A DNA stretch of 64,000 nt from JAPLDB01 sp038206355 (GCA_038206355.1 JBBRAY010000006.1:1-64000); one strand, 5' to 3'; counted from the stretch's first letter, positions 54,036 through 63,893 are shown. Translations and numbers: made by a program. The notes: generated by a model from the sequence alone, not told the origin.

Positions 54036-55178
54036 TTATTCAGCTAGAAAACTCCAACCCTTTTTCTGATCCTGCGGCTTCACTTCCTGCTTCACCTGGT
54101 CCGCAGGAAGCTCAGTAACAAAAGCGCCGCCGCCTTTTTTCTTTCCGATAAAGTCGAGTGAATTGAGCTTGGTAAAAATGGTGTGTACCATCAGCATAAA
54201 ATCTTCTGCTTTTGAAAGTGATTGCTGAATATCATCATGGTTATATTCGCATCTCAGCATTCCTGAAATGCGTTCGTTGATCTGAGAAACATTCATATCC
54301 GTCCATTCACTGAAATAAGTAAGCAGCTCTTCTTTGTCTTTCGGTGGCATCCTTTCCAGAGAGAAGCGGAGCATGTAGGCCAGGCGTATAAAATTTTCAA
54401 CGAGATATACCGGAGGCATTTCAGAAATAATGCCCATAAATTTCGGGAGGTTTTCAGCAAGGAAGTCGGAAAGTTTTTCACTGAGTGTCATAAAACTTTT
54501 AACAATAGAAGTGGCCTGACTCTTTGCATGAATTTTCTGAACGATGGATAAATTCAGATTGGCGGTTTCCCCCAATTGATTGCCGAGTAAATAATATTTC
54601 TCAAGAAGCAATGGGAAATTCTTTACAGCAGAAGAGGGTGGAATGAAATCATCAATGACCTGCAGCCGTCCGTCTGTAGTATGTAGTTTGCCGATGATCA
54701 GTAAAAAATTCTCAGCACCTGATAGCTGTGATTCAGGAAGTATCTCCAACTGATACGAGGGTTCACAGTAGGGGAGGCGCGCAGGTTCCTCATTGGCATC
54801 CGGGCTCCCTGTTGCCTTTCTTGCAAACAGATTAACGCTGATGGTTACATAAAATGTTTTTTCTTTCGAAGTGCTGTAGTCCAGGTCAGCAGTAAGTTTG
54901 CCCCCTGCAATGGTAATCCTTTCACCTGCTGTATTGATGGCATTGCATTCAAGCAAATGCGCCTTGATGATTTTCGCGGGATCAACAGTAATTTTTACAT
55001 TCAGTGATTTTCCTCCGTCATGGCCGGCGGAGAGTAAACCGTAATTCAGATTGTTGATGGTCGCTGAGGATGCATCCCTGATGCGTTCAATTAAAAACGA
55101 CTCCTGATGTATAAGGTGCTCTTTGGAAATTTTCATCCCATCCACCCAGTTCACCGCTTTGTATTTTAATGGCTGCAT
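54036..55178 (-). CDS. tssK: T6SS baseplate-envelope adaptor TssK
   Basis: 380 residues. TssK trimers link the baseplate wedges to the envelope complex. The start KYKAVNWVDGMKISKEHLIHQESFLIERIRD is the usual TssK N-terminus (…W.eGm.l...HF...e...). The middle is beta-rich (shell domain) and a helical neck/head follows (FMTLSEKLSDFLAENLPKFMGIISEMPPVYLVENFIRLAYML, about 232-274). The length is somewhat below proteobacterial TssK (about 440). It is last in the minus-strand operon after tssN and tssO. Confidence 0.9.
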   Translation of the reverse strand: MQPLKYKAVNWVDGMKISKEHLIHQESFLIERIRDASSATINNLNYGLLSAGHDGGKSLNVKITVDPAKIIKAHLLECNAINTAGERITIAGGKLTADLDYSTSKEKTFYVTISVNLFARKATGSPDANEEPARLPYCEPSYQLEILPESQLSGAENFLLIIGKLHTTDGRLQVIDDFIPPSSAVKNFPLLLEKYYLLGNQLGETANLNLSIVQKIHAKSQATSIVKSFMTLSEKLSDFLAENLPKFMGIISEMPPVYLVENFIRLAYMLRFSLERMPPKDKEELLTYFSEWTDMNVSQINERISGMLRCEYNHDDIQQSLSKAEDFMLMVHTIFTKLNSLDFIGKKKGGGAFVTELPADQVKQEVKPQDQKKGWSFLAE

Positions 55179-55231
55179 TTATTCTGTGTTAACGATTCAG
55201 TTGCCTATGATTCTAATTTACATGAAAACGG

Positions 55232-56050
55232 TCAGATCCTGTCAGGTACAATGATTCCGTTTTCTTTAATTTTATTTTCTCTCACCGTTAATGACGGGTC
55301 AATGATTCGTTTTGAATTCCACCAGTGCTGCGGCTTGATATAAAATAACCACCCGTAATTTTTCTGATTGATGTCCATGTATTCAATCGGTCCCTCACGA
55401 TGTGCTTCATTGTATTCATAGAGATACAAAAAAAACATGTCGCCGAAATTAATATTATTCAGCGGCGCTTTGAATTTCATTAGCGTGGGCGTGCGTTCGT
55501 TGTCTTTTTTCCTTACTTCCAGCGTAAGTACATAGCTGTTTGTAAAATCTACTTTGTCGAGATCAGGCATTTCCACTTTCTGCGGATAAAACCATTTTTT
55601 ATATTCTGCAGCGGGAATAGCCATTGCATAGTCAAAGATGGATTGAAAAAGCATTGGAAAAATAAAAATCAGTGCAGCAGACGGAAACAAAAGAAAAAAT
55701 GGACGGAGTGGGGAGAAGTACATTACCGCAGCAGAAAGTATATAGCTCATGATAAATATAAGCAACGACAATTCAAGCTTTTCCCAGAACGAATAACTGT
55801 TTTTCCATCCGAATTTTATTCCCATCAGCATCACATGAATTATTCCGGCGATGAGGATAAAAATCTGAATGCCGATATAGAAATATAAATTATCATCAGG
55901 CCTTAGAAAACTGATGGCAAATGGAATAGAAAGTACTGCAGAGAAAATGATTACATACCACATGTATTTTTTTGGTATGGCTTTCTGAACGTTGCCAATT
56001 GCCTTTGATTTGGCAGCACTTACTTTAGACTGAAACAGTGATCGGAGCAT
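55232..56050 (-). CDS. tssN: T6SSiii membrane protein TssN
   Basis: 272 residues. Subtype-iii-specific inner-membrane protein. An N-terminal cytoplasmic segment (1-28) leads to four or five transmembrane helices (about 29-47, 55-78, 90-112 and 115-140). The last 130 residues are soluble and cytoplasmic, with KKDNERTPTLMKFKAPLNNINFGDMFFLYLYEYNE and the aromatic stretch KNYGWLFYIKPQHWWN. TssN is proposed to anchor the baseplate via TssK, which is encoded next. It overlaps nothing: 7 bases separate it from tssO. Confidence 0.88.
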   Translation of the reverse strand: MLRSLFQSKVSAAKSKAIGNVQKAIPKKYMWYVIIFSAVLSIPFAISFLRPDDNLYFYIGIQIFILIAGIIHVMLMGIKFGWKNSYSFWEKLELSLLIFIMSYILSAAVMYFSPLRPFFLLFPSAALIFIFPMLFQSIFDYAMAIPAAEYKKWFYPQKVEMPDLDKVDFTNSYVLTLEVRKKDNERTPTLMKFKAPLNNINFGDMFFLYLYEYNEAHREGPIEYMDINQKNYGWLFYIKPQHWWNSKRIIDPSLTVRENKIKENGIIVPDRI

Positions 56051-56057
56051 AAATTAT

Positions 56058-56567
56058 CTATGGTCGTGCAAATCTGTATTGTTCAAAATCTTTAAATAGC
56101 TGGTCGTATTTTTCCTTGAGTGCTTTTATTTCTTCATCCTTCTTAGTAATGGTCAGGTTTTTATTTGACTCCCTGATTACAGAGGCGATACTATAGGTCC
56201 ATTCTTTAAACAATTTATAAACACCCACTTTAATCTTGCTGAGTTCACTGGTATCCTGAGCGTCATTCATCAGTAAATCTTTAAGGTCATCTACAAATCT
56301 TTTTCGCTGCTCATCGTATTCTGTTTCACTCATCTTGCCGAAAGTACCGACTTTTCCAATCAGGGAATCAATTTGTGCATGCAGATCAGATGAGGTGATC
56401 AGGGTGTTTTTCAGGATCTTGTTTTCAATTTTTAATACCTCGTAGTCTTTCGCTTTTATCCGGTAATCGAAGAAAACCGCTACCGTCCAGACGACAATAA
56501 AAAGGATGGACAGCGCCAGAAATTGAAAATAAGCAATCGTTCGTTCTTTGTCATTGATCGGCTTCAT
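56058..56567 (-). CDS. tssO: T6SSiii membrane protein TssO
   Basis: 169 residues. Subtype-iii-specific protein with a single transmembrane segment (about 13-33, FQFLALSILFIVVWTVAVFFDY) and a long charged coiled-coil periplasmic part (about 40-165, ending in KKDEEIKALKEKYDQLFKDFEQ). It begins the minus-strand operon tssO-tssN-tssK, with a Bacteroidetes-type promoter in front. TssO is part of the TssN/O/P/Q/R trans-envelope complex. The motif KERTIAYFQFLALSILFIVVWT is the usual start of the family. Confidence 0.88.
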   Translation of the reverse strand: MKPINDKERTIAYFQFLALSILFIVVWTVAVFFDYRIKAKDYEVLKIENKILKNTLITSSDLHAQIDSLIGKVGTFGKMSETEYDEQRKRFVDDLKDLLMNDAQDTSELSKIKVGVYKLFKEWTYSIASVIRESNKNLTITKKDEEIKALKEKYDQLFKDFEQYRFARP

Positions 56568-56607
56568 AGTCCTGAACTTAATTTTTTGTCTGTTTTTTGA
56601 TGGAATG

Positions 56608-56638
56608 CAAATATGCCTAACTATTTTTAGCTAACCAA
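56608..56638 (-). promoter_or_regulatory. Promoter of the tssO-tssN-tssK operon
   Basis: On the minus strand TTG (complement of 56636-56638) and CATATTTG (complement of 56608-56615) are separated by 20 bases; 7 of 8 match TAnnTTTG. Transcription would begin near 56600, about 35 bases before the start codon. Confidence 0.5.
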
Positions 56639-56831
56639 GTTTAATTTGTACCGTCTGGCAGTGATAATTGACAATTCCGGTGAATTATTTTTTGAGTCGT
56701 AACGCAAAAAAAGAATGACTCATTTCCAATATTATTTCATTCCCAATCGACTGGAATTAAAGGGTGATTTTGATAGGATATCGGATGTGGGTTTGATTTT
56801 TTACCGGACGATACTTCCAATGGAATAGGAA

Positions 56832-56890
56832 TGATACATTGTCCCGTTAACAACGGGACTTCCCCTTTGATTATAGTCGGACAGTAATGT
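56832..56890 (-). repeat. Dispersed repeat, copy B
   Basis: The reverse complement of this stretch begins cattactgtccg, continues with aaaggggaagtccc and ends in a gtcccgtt/aacgggac palindrome. It matches the element at 42088-42145. The 556-bp gap 56568-57123 around it holds no gene, only this element, two promoters and A/T-rich sequence. Confidence 0.6.
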
Positions 56891-57041
56891 TTTTGAATAG
56901 AGTTTTTTGGAGTGAGGCTGAAATAGCAATTGATAAAAAAGTAAATTCAATCTGAAAAGGTATCCGGAAAAGTGAAATGGCACGGGAGAATATGACTAAA
57001 TTTGCAGTTGCAAAAAATGTATGTTAATCAAGCCATTAACC

Positions 57042-57073
57042 TTTTGCCACATGACAATAAAGGTCTATATTCG
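57042..57073 (+). promoter_or_regulatory. Promoter of the 1655-residue T9SS protein gene
   Basis: TTTTG (57042-57046) and TATATTCG (57066-57073, 7 of 8) are 19 bases apart. A perfect TAAATTTG, followed by CA, also lies at 56997-57004 but has no -33 box. Transcription would start near 57080 for the first. Confidence 0.45.
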
Positions 57074-57123
57074 TCCTTAACAATTTCCGGTAATAATTAA
57101 TTTTTACATGAAGTTGTACCCCG

Positions 57124-60100
57124 ATGCGTAAATTTTATTTAGCACTGTTTGTCGCTGCATTTTTATTTTATTCTGTTTCCTCTCATGCGCAAAGCACCGG
57201 GATTAATTATGCATATTCTTCAGGTTCGAATAGCTGGATTGCCAATTCAAGTCCGGTAATTATCATTGCCGGTGGTGTTGATGATCAACTCGTAAATATT
57301 TCCGGAGCTGCATTTCCTGCTACCTGGTCAGGTATTGATTACGCAGGATTTACGTTTACAAGTGCAACAGGAATATGGATATCATCCAACGGATTTATTT
57401 CTTTGCTGCCACCGGGAAGTTCATTGCCGACCAACAGCCTTGCCACAAATCCATATGGAATCATTGCTCCTTTTTGGGACGACCTGAAAACAGGGCCTGC
57501 AGGAAACGTCAATTATAAATTCAGCGGTTCGGGAATAAGTGAATTCCTTACCATCGAATGGCTTCAGATGCTTTGGGATCATAATGGTGCAACATGGGCA
57601 ATCAGTTTCCAGATTCGTTTATATGAGCGAACACATATTACGCAACCAAGTATTATAGATTTCAGGTATAACCTCAATGGTCCGGGTGCAACAAATTATA
57701 ATGGAGGATCAGGCGGCGCTTCAATCGGACTAAGCGGTTTTTGTGCCGGTGACTTTTTTAACTTCTTTAATCCCGGCGGAGCCCCTACCAAAGCAATGCC
57801 AGAAGTCACCAGTCTTATTTCCAAACCTCCTGCAACTTTATACCAGCGGTTTGCTCCGATAACACATCCAAACGACGAATGTGCATCAGCGCAAAACCTG
57901 ACTTTTAATTCCGGCCTGCCCATCATTCAAACCCTGGCTACCACATTGCATGCAACACCATCTGCACTTCCTGCAGCATCATGCTGGAATGCAGCTGCGA
58001 ATTATACCGACGTCTGGTTTACTTTTTCAAAACCGGCGGGAATAACAAACTTCGAATTGTTTACCGACAGCCTCGATTGCAGAGGAGCAAATTATGGAAT
58101 GGGAATGGAGGTCTATAATTCTTGCGGAGGAGCCGCGATTGCATGTGACGAAAACAGTACTGGCCCGGCGGGAACAAATGCTACATCATACATTATCCTT
58201 ACGGGTCAACCATGTGCTGCAACAACATACAAGGTGCGCGTGAAAACGGATAATTCTCTCGCAGGATATTTTCGATTTAATATCCGTCCGCCGGGAAGAG
58301 ATTGCGCATATGCAACTGACATTACCTCCTGCGTACTGCCGTATAACTCGCCGACACTTTTGTCTACCTGCGGATTCACCAATGACTTTGATAGCGCGAA
58401 TTCTGCATGTGGTAGTATTTTACAAACGGGCGAGGATTATATTTTCTCTTACACGCCTCCTTCCTCAGGTTGCATCAATGTATCTTTAAACAATACACCA
58501 TCGAATTCAAATCCCGGTTTATACATTTACAGGGGATGTCCGGCTTCAGGGGTATGCCTGGGTTCGATAACATCAACTGGTGGAAGCCCGCTTACTTTCA
58601 ACAGCCTGACACTCGCCTCAGGTTATACATATTATTTTGTTGTTGACTACGACTCACTCACTACCAGTTCCTGTCTTAGTGGATTTGATTTATCCGTCTC
58701 AGCGGCCGGAGCAGCACCTTCATATGATATGTGTTCATCAGCGGTTTTATTGGCTCCTGCAGTTGGATCACCACCTTGTACCGGGGCGGTTACGTTTAAT
58801 AATAACTGCGCGACCCCATCTCTTCCTGATACCATCATCACACCGAATCCGGGATGTGGGGTATTTACCGCAGGAATAACCCCTGACGTGTGGTTTACTT
58901 TTACGGCACCAAGTATTCAGGCCCACCAGATCGTTGTGAATCAGTCCGCAGTCAACCCGGCGCAGGATCTTGCCATGGCTGTGTACACCGGAACATGTGC
59001 GGGGTTTACACTCGAGGCATGTGATGACAATACCAACGGACTCATGCCTTCAGTTGCCGTACTGCCGCCTTCTGTTGGGACCGTTTATTATATAAGAATT
59101 TTTTCTAACGACGGAACCCCTCCCGGTGGTTTTAATATTTGTATCAGATACGGTTGCACTCCGCCGAATGACTTATGTATCAATGCAATTTTACTCACAC
59201 CCGGACAACCGGTATATGGAGATAACTCCTGTTCTACCGGAACCAATGAACCGCTTGCGGCTTTGGGAGGGCCGGTTTGCTGGCGAACGGGGAATGTCAT
59301 GAATACCGTGTGGTATAAATTTGTCGCCACAAACTCATCCATGAATATTAAAACGCAACTCCTGACGATGTACAATTCGCAGATCGCGCTTTATGATGGT
59401 CCGTGTGGCTCGGTAATGACGGAACGATATTGCAATGATAATTTTACGTGGTGCAACGGCGCTCAGGACAGGAATTCCCGCATCCAGGCAACAGGGCTTG
59501 TTGTTGGAAATACTTATTACATCAGCGTTGACGGAAGAACGGCCGGCACAGGAACTTTTACCATTCTTGTAAATGATGCCGCATTACCTTATCCTCCTTC
59601 ATACGCACAGGATTGTATTGTACCAATTGCGCTTTGCAACAATGCAACTATCTCAGTCCCGAATCCCGGCTGGGTGGGAGAAGGAAATATTTGTGATGTG
59701 CCTCAGGGTACCGCCAACACCTGTATGTTATGGGGAGAACGAAGAGGCGTGTGGTATACTTTTTCTGTTGATGGAGGAGCAGCAGGTCAGACATTGCAGT
59801 TCAGTTTCAGTCCCAATAATGTAATCAACCACGACTGGATGATGTGGGCGATAGACACGGTGTGGAATAACAATCCGAATCATGTATTTCCTACCGTCGC
59901 CAATTATTGCAGCCAGCTTACTAACGAAGCGGCATATCCATTGGTGGTTTGTAATGCTTCTTTGTATTCTCCCACCGGATGTAATTCATCTGCGGGAACG
60001 ATTAGTATTCCTCCCACAGTCGGCCCATCTGTACTAAGCACAACATCAAATACCTTTTGTTGTCATGGAAATAGTCCGGCGGTTTTTATTCCGGCAAATG

Positions 60101-62091
60101 TAAAGGTGACATTCCTTCTCAGTTACAACCACGCAGTTAATTTATTCGAAAGCGGATATACTTTGAACTGGTTGGGATCAGCCATCAGCAGCACTTCGCC
60201 ATCAGTTACGTGGATCAATCAGGTGACAATTCCGAGTGCTACATGGGACGGCGTTTCCAACGCACAGGCATGGGTGCCCAATTGTTTTATTCCCGATTGC
60301 AGTACACATCCGATACCTGCATTCATTGCTCCCGGCGGTGTGCAGCCCATCATCAATGCGAACGTCAGCGTGAAAGACCTGACTATAAATGCAGGTGCAG
60401 TGCTCACCATTAATTCAGGTCGCACACTTACTATATGCGGAAACTTTACCAACAACGGAACGCTGATTTGTCAGCCAACGAGTACAATAAAATTTATCGG
60501 AAATACGAATACGACCATCAGCGGTGTTTTCGCGCCCACAGGAAATTCATTTTACAATGTTGAGTTTGCAAAATCGGCAGGTTCATCAGTAACACTGAAT
60601 ACAAACATTTATATTCTTGGAAACGATTCCATTTACAGCGGCATCGTAAATAACAATTCGAAGATCACTGAAGTAGGAGGTAATTTCTTTAACTACAACG
60701 GATCAACAAGCTTTACAGGTTTGGGCTCAGGTCTCGGTGGCAGTACCCTCTCATTCACTTGTAGAAATAATGGAGGACTCTTACAGCAATTCAGGAATGA
60801 CGGAGTAGCACTTACACTTAATAACGTTACCATAAACCAGATTATTAATTCTCAAGTAAGATTGAATGCCGGGGCTTTCAGCGACATGATACTTGGTACC
60901 GGAGGATTTCTTACGCTTACTAACGGAAGGATAGTTACCACAGCAGCTGCAGCAAGGGAAGTATTTGTAATGAATGCTACAAGTCTGGCCTGCAACACGG
61001 GCAACATAAACAGCTATGTAGAAGGAAACCTTCGTCGGGCAATTGGTGCGACTGCCAGCTCCTATGACTTCCCTGTCGGAGACGGAACCTCAGTGCTTGC
61101 GCCGGGAATTGTCGGTTATGAACGTGCCAACATCACCTTTACCACTGCACCTTCTGCTGCATTTAATTTACTCTCCACTTTTTACAGATGGTCTTTGGGT
61201 GGTGTAGTTTATCCCGGCAATGGTCCTGTCGCCAGTGAATGTATTACTGCAACTTACAGTGCATTGCCCACTTTTAATCATGGATACTGGCGCATCAACG
61301 ACAACGGAGCAGCATCAGGAATTTACCGCATCACACTTTATAATTCGGGGATGAATAACAACACCGGCACGGGCTGGACTGTAGTGAAGGCACCTGCAGG
61401 CACAGGAACTTTTAGTTTGTCGGGCGCCTGTTTTGTTGCCAGTACCGCTGCGCAGACACGACGAGATAACTTAACCGGTTTCTCTGATTTTACCACCGTG
61501 CAATCCCAGACACCATTGCCGATTGAACTTTTATATTTCGCAGCTGCTGAGGATGGCGAAGATGTAAATTGTACGTGGTCAACGGCATCGGAAATAAACA
61601 ACGATCATTTTATCATTGAGCGAAGCGACGACTTCGAAAATTTTACACCGGTGGGAAAAGTCAATGGATATGGCTCCGGAGTTTCAACGCAAGTCCTTTC
61701 CTACCGTTATGTTGATGAAAAAATTTGCAGTGGAATCCTTTACTATCGCCTCAAGCAGGTGGATGTAGATGGAAATTTTACGTATAGCAATACTGTTGCT
61801 GTGAAGTGCGGTAAAAGCAAAAGTAATTTTTCCATTTCACCGAATCCTGTAAATGAGAAATTATTAGTTCACTCCCAATGGCGTTCAGGATTTCAGGTGA
61901 CCGGGAAGGCTGTACTTTATGTTACAGTTTATACAATGATAGGGGAGAAGGTGATGGAAGATGAATTGTCGCTCAACGAACAACAAACCCAGATCTCTGA
62001 ACTGGATGTGCGCGCACTCCAATCCGGACAGTACCTTATTGAAGTCGTCTCACCAGAAACTGTTTTTCGAAGCAGATTTGTCAAGAGATAA
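57124..62091 (+). CDS. Giant T9SS-secreted surface protein (1655 residues)
   Basis: A signal peptide (to about 22, SHAQ) precedes an N-terminal Ig/PKD-like domain (WSGIDYAGFTFTSATGIWISSNGFISL, about 63-100). Four tandem domains follow at about 240-820, each beginning with a PxNDxC-type motif (for example NDECASAQNLTF, PPNDLCINAILL) and containing VWFTFxxPS and TYY(I/V)xV strands, like the prepeptidase C-terminal or adhesin-type domains of Bacteroidetes. A beta-helix-like region (about 1050-1290) and a T9SS type A sorting domain (about 1575-1655, FSISPNPVNEKLL) end it. It is a free-standing surface protein; adhesion or polymer binding is possible. It is not obviously tied to the T6SS. Confidence 0.8.
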   Translation: MRKFYLALFVAAFLFYSVSSHAQSTGINYAYSSGSNSWIANSSPVIIIAGGVDDQLVNISGAAFPATWSGIDYAGFTFTSATGIWISSNGFISLLPPGSSLPTNSLATNPYGIIAPFWDDLKTGPAGNVNYKFSGSGISEFLTIEWLQMLWDHNGATWAISFQIRLYERTHITQPSIIDFRYNLNGPGATNYNGGSGGASIGLSGFCAGDFFNFFNPGGAPTKAMPEVTSLISKPPATLYQRFAPITHPNDECASAQNLTFNSGLPIIQTLATTLHATPSALPAASCWNAAANYTDVWFTFSKPAGITNFELFTDSLDCRGANYGMGMEVYNSCGGAAIACDENSTGPAGTNATSYIILTGQPCAATTYKVRVKTDNSLAGYFRFNIRPPGRDCAYATDITSCVLPYNSPTLLSTCGFTNDFDSANSACGSILQTGEDYIFSYTPPSSGCINVSLNNTPSNSNPGLYIYRGCPASGVCLGSITSTGGSPLTFNSLTLASGYTYYFVVDYDSLTTSSCLSGFDLSVSAAGAAPSYDMCSSAVLLAPAVGSPPCTGAVTFNNNCATPSLPDTIITPNPGCGVFTAGITPDVWFTFTAPSIQAHQIVVNQSAVNPAQDLAMAVYTGTCAGFTLEACDDNTNGLMPSVAVLPPSVGTVYYIRIFSNDGTPPGGFNICIRYGCTPPNDLCINAILLTPGQPVYGDNSCSTGTNEPLAALGGPVCWRTGNVMNTVWYKFVATNSSMNIKTQLLTMYNSQIALYDGPCGSVMTERYCNDNFTWCNGAQDRNSRIQATGLVVGNTYYISVDGRTAGTGTFTILVNDAALPYPPSYAQDCIVPIALCNNATISVPNPGWVGEGNICDVPQGTANTCMLWGERRGVWYTFSVDGGAAGQTLQFSFSPNNVINHDWMMWAIDTVWNNNPNHVFPTVANYCSQLTNEAAYPLVVCNASLYSPTGCNSSAGTISIPPTVGPSVLSTTSNTFCCHGNSPAVFIPANVKVTFLLSYNHAVNLFESGYTLNWLGSAISSTSPSVTWINQVTIPSATWDGVSNAQAWVPNCFIPDCSTHPIPAFIAPGGVQPIINANVSVKDLTINAGAVLTINSGRTLTICGNFTNNGTLICQPTSTIKFIGNTNTTISGVFAPTGNSFYNVEFAKSAGSSVTLNTNIYILGNDSIYSGIVNNNSKITEVGGNFFNYNGSTSFTGLGSGLGGSTLSFTCRNNGGLLQQFRNDGVALTLNNVTINQIINSQVRLNAGAFSDMILGTGGFLTLTNGRIVTTAAAAREVFVMNATSLACNTGNINSYVEGNLRRAIGATASSYDFPVGDGTSVLAPGIVGYERANITFTTAPSAAFNLLSTFYRWSLGGVVYPGNGPVASECITATYSALPTFNHGYWRINDNGAASGIYRITLYNSGMNNNTGTGWTVVKAPAGTGTFSLSGACFVASTAAQTRRDNLTGFSDFTTVQSQTPLPIELLYFAAAEDGEDVNCTWSTASEINNDHFIIERSDDFENFTPVGKVNGYGSGVSTQVLSYRYVDEKICSGILYYRLKQVDVDGNFTYSNTVAVKCGKSKSNFSISPNPVNEKLLVHSQWRSGFQVTGKAVLYVTVYTMIGEKVMEDELSLNEQQTQISELDVRALQSGQYLIEVVSPETVFRSRFVKR

Positions 62092-62149
62092 TTTTTGAAT
62101 AAGCCTTTCCATTCGCAATCAGATTTTTCCGCTTTCTTTTTTGGATTTT

Positions 62150-62360
62150 ATCCGCGCATCTGTGGCAATTAATTTTTGGTGTTAAAATGCGGAAGTCATA
62201 ATTACATAAAATTACAACTATGGTAGGATTAATCTCTTCGAAATCTTCTTTTCTCTGAATCCAATCTGCGCATCTGCGGCTCTCTTTTGTTTTTTTATTT
62301 GCGAATCTGCGGCCATATTTTTTAGGTTTTTATCTGTGCATCTGCGGCAATTAATTTTTG
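62150..62360. repeat. Cluster of four ATCTGTGGC-type repeats
   Basis: Four related units lie near 62153-62175 (gcgcatctgtggcaattaat), 62260-62280 (ctgcgcatctgcggctct), 62298-62315 (gcgaatctgcggccat) and 62330-62355 (tctgtgcatctgcggcaatt). The common core is CTGYGNATCTGYGGC followed by AATTAATTTTT in two of them. The gap 62092-62512 holds no gene. The same family is at 2200-2246 and 37698-37875. Confidence 0.65.
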
Positions 62361-62512
62361 TTATACGCAAATCCTTATTCGCCTCAGGCATTAATCCGCA
62401 GACCATTCGCGTTAATGAAGGTCGATCGAAAGCGAAGCAAATCTGTAATCTTCACCTAAAATATTTCTTTGCCCTTTTTATTTTCCGGAGTATCATTTGC
62501 ATAATCTGAAAT

Positions 62513-62556
62513 AAAAAACACCACCCATTTGTCCTTTATCTGACGAATGGGTGGTG
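62513..62556 (-). terminator. Terminator of the 62580 gene
   Basis: CACCACCCATT (62519-62529) pairs with AATGGGTGGTG (62546-62556). On the minus strand the hairpin is followed by a run of T (A run at 62513-62518 on +), so it terminates the minus-strand gene. Confidence 0.85.
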
Positions 62557-62579
62557 CAATGGAAAATAATTTAAATTGT

Positions 62580-63068
62580 TTAATCGTTCGCCTTAGGATC
62601 AGGGGCAAAATTAGCGTGCACCAATTTCCAGCTGCCGCTTACTTTTGCATAAACGCGTGTTGATTTTGCGCGGATTGATTTTGTTTCACCGTCTTTGTTT
62701 TTTATCATTCCTGCATAGTTGTAGGATAAAATCGCGACGTCGCCATAAACCTGTACTTTAGGATTTAGCATTTCTCCTACCAGCGTACGTCCCGGATCTT
62801 TACTCAGGCCCTCTGCGAATCTCATGTTCGTCGCCTTTCCATCCACACGCGTAGAAAAGTCACCGTTGAATTCAGTGTAGTCATCTGCAATGTTTTTGAA
62901 TTGTTCCGCGACATTCGTCGGATCGGAAATTTCAGATGCCCACTGTGCCTTTACCATTTTAATAATTTCATCAGTTGTTTGTTGATTTGTACTTGCTTGT
63001 GCATAAGTCATTCCGGGCAACATGGTAATTGCCGAAAGCATAAAAATTCCAAGAATTAGTTTTCTCAT
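62580..63068 (-). CDS. Exported NTF2/SnoaL-like protein (DUF4440-type)
   Basis: 162 residues. A signal peptide (to about 24, TYAQ) precedes a single NTF2-like domain: an N-terminal helix (TDEIIKMVKAQWASEISD), then IADDYTEFNGDFSTRVDGKA, and final strands YGDVAILSYNYAGMI, KSTRVYAKVSGSWKLVHANFAPD. This is the shape of the DUF4440/SnoaL superfamily, whose small exported members often bind or modify small molecules, though a specific role cannot be read. It is isolated, with a strong terminator behind it. Confidence 0.8.
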   Translation of the reverse strand: MRKLILGIFMLSAITMLPGMTYAQASTNQQTTDEIIKMVKAQWASEISDPTNVAEQFKNIADDYTEFNGDFSTRVDGKATNMRFAEGLSKDPGRTLVGEMLNPKVQVYGDVAILSYNYAGMIKNKDGETKSIRAKSTRVYAKVSGSWKLVHANFAPDPKAND

Positions 63069-63344
63069 AGTGATTGGTGTTTATATTATTGCCTACTCTG
63101 AAAGGTTTTCGGCTTACCCTTTTTTAATTCAATCTGAACTGTCGCTTTAAAAAAACTGAATGGACTTTTTCAATAATCAATAGCGTGATTATTTCTCTGG
63201 ACAAATATAGGGAGGTAAAATTCAATTCAAAAAACCTTACCTGAAAAAAACCACAGGACATTACCTGCAAAGAAATTTGATTTGCCGCCAAATATGAAAT
63301 ATTTTTTGTCCTATTAGCTGTGTTCAATATTTTTGACTTTGCAA

Positions 63345-63524
63345 TTAAATTGCAGTTTCGTTGCTCGTACGGTGCTCAAAACCGTCGTCCCTTTTCACTA
63401 TTCCGTCTTTTTCTACCAGCGGATTTTCCGGAAGGTTTTTGTTATTGTTTGGGTCCTGCTTATTGATTCGCTTATTAACTTGCTCTTTATTAAGAGTCCG
63501 GTCTTTTACAATTGGTTTTTTCAT
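63345..63524 (-). CDS. Small hydrophilic protein of unknown function
   Basis: 59 residues from the ATG (MKKPIVKDRTLNKEQVNKR); a TTG two codons earlier is possible. It is Lys/Asn/Asp/Glu-rich, likely disordered, with a Pro-rich middle (DPNNNKNLPENPLVEKD). It resembles small disordered proteins seen in many Bacteroidetes genomes. Neighbours give no functional hint. It could be a chance frame, though its composition looks protein-like. Confidence 0.5.
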   Translation of the reverse strand: MKKPIVKDRTLNKEQVNKRINKQDPNNNKNLPENPLVEKDGIVKRDDGFEHRTSNETAI

Positions 63525-63530
63525 TAGCAA

Positions 63531-63893
63531 TATAATTAAGATTTACATTTTGATAAAAAGAATCACTCGTGAGGCTGTAAAATACAAAAATTTAGAGAAC
63601 GACTGCAATGAATATTACTCCGGACTATGTTTCCATTTTGACTAATAACAATCATTCTCTCAAGTTCTAACCGGATGATTACACTTTATAATATTCATGG
63701 ACAGGTCATTATAAGGTTTATTGTCTTAAACTTGCTTAGCCGATTTTGTTCCGAATAATTTGCGATAATCTTTTTTGATCTGCTTCTCTGTAAAATTGTT
63801 GACCCATTATGAATTGTATCCAAAAAAATATTTGAATTCTTTCAGGTACCATATAAAATAAAATAATTTTCATTCTTATTAAATGCTCAGGTC
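63531..63893. other. Gene-free, A/T-rich spacer
   Basis: About 360 bases without a convincing open frame. An AATATTTG box near 63828-63835 could be a weak -7 element for the following gene. I see no repeat from the families found elsewhere. Confidence 0.4.

Noticed and set aside
38906..56567. Extracellular contractile injection system (eCIS/Pvc-like) instead of a T6SS
   Set aside because: TssK, TssN, TssO and TssR, plus a ClpV-type TssH and Hcp-like TssD, are T6SSiii membrane and recycling components; eCIS lack them.
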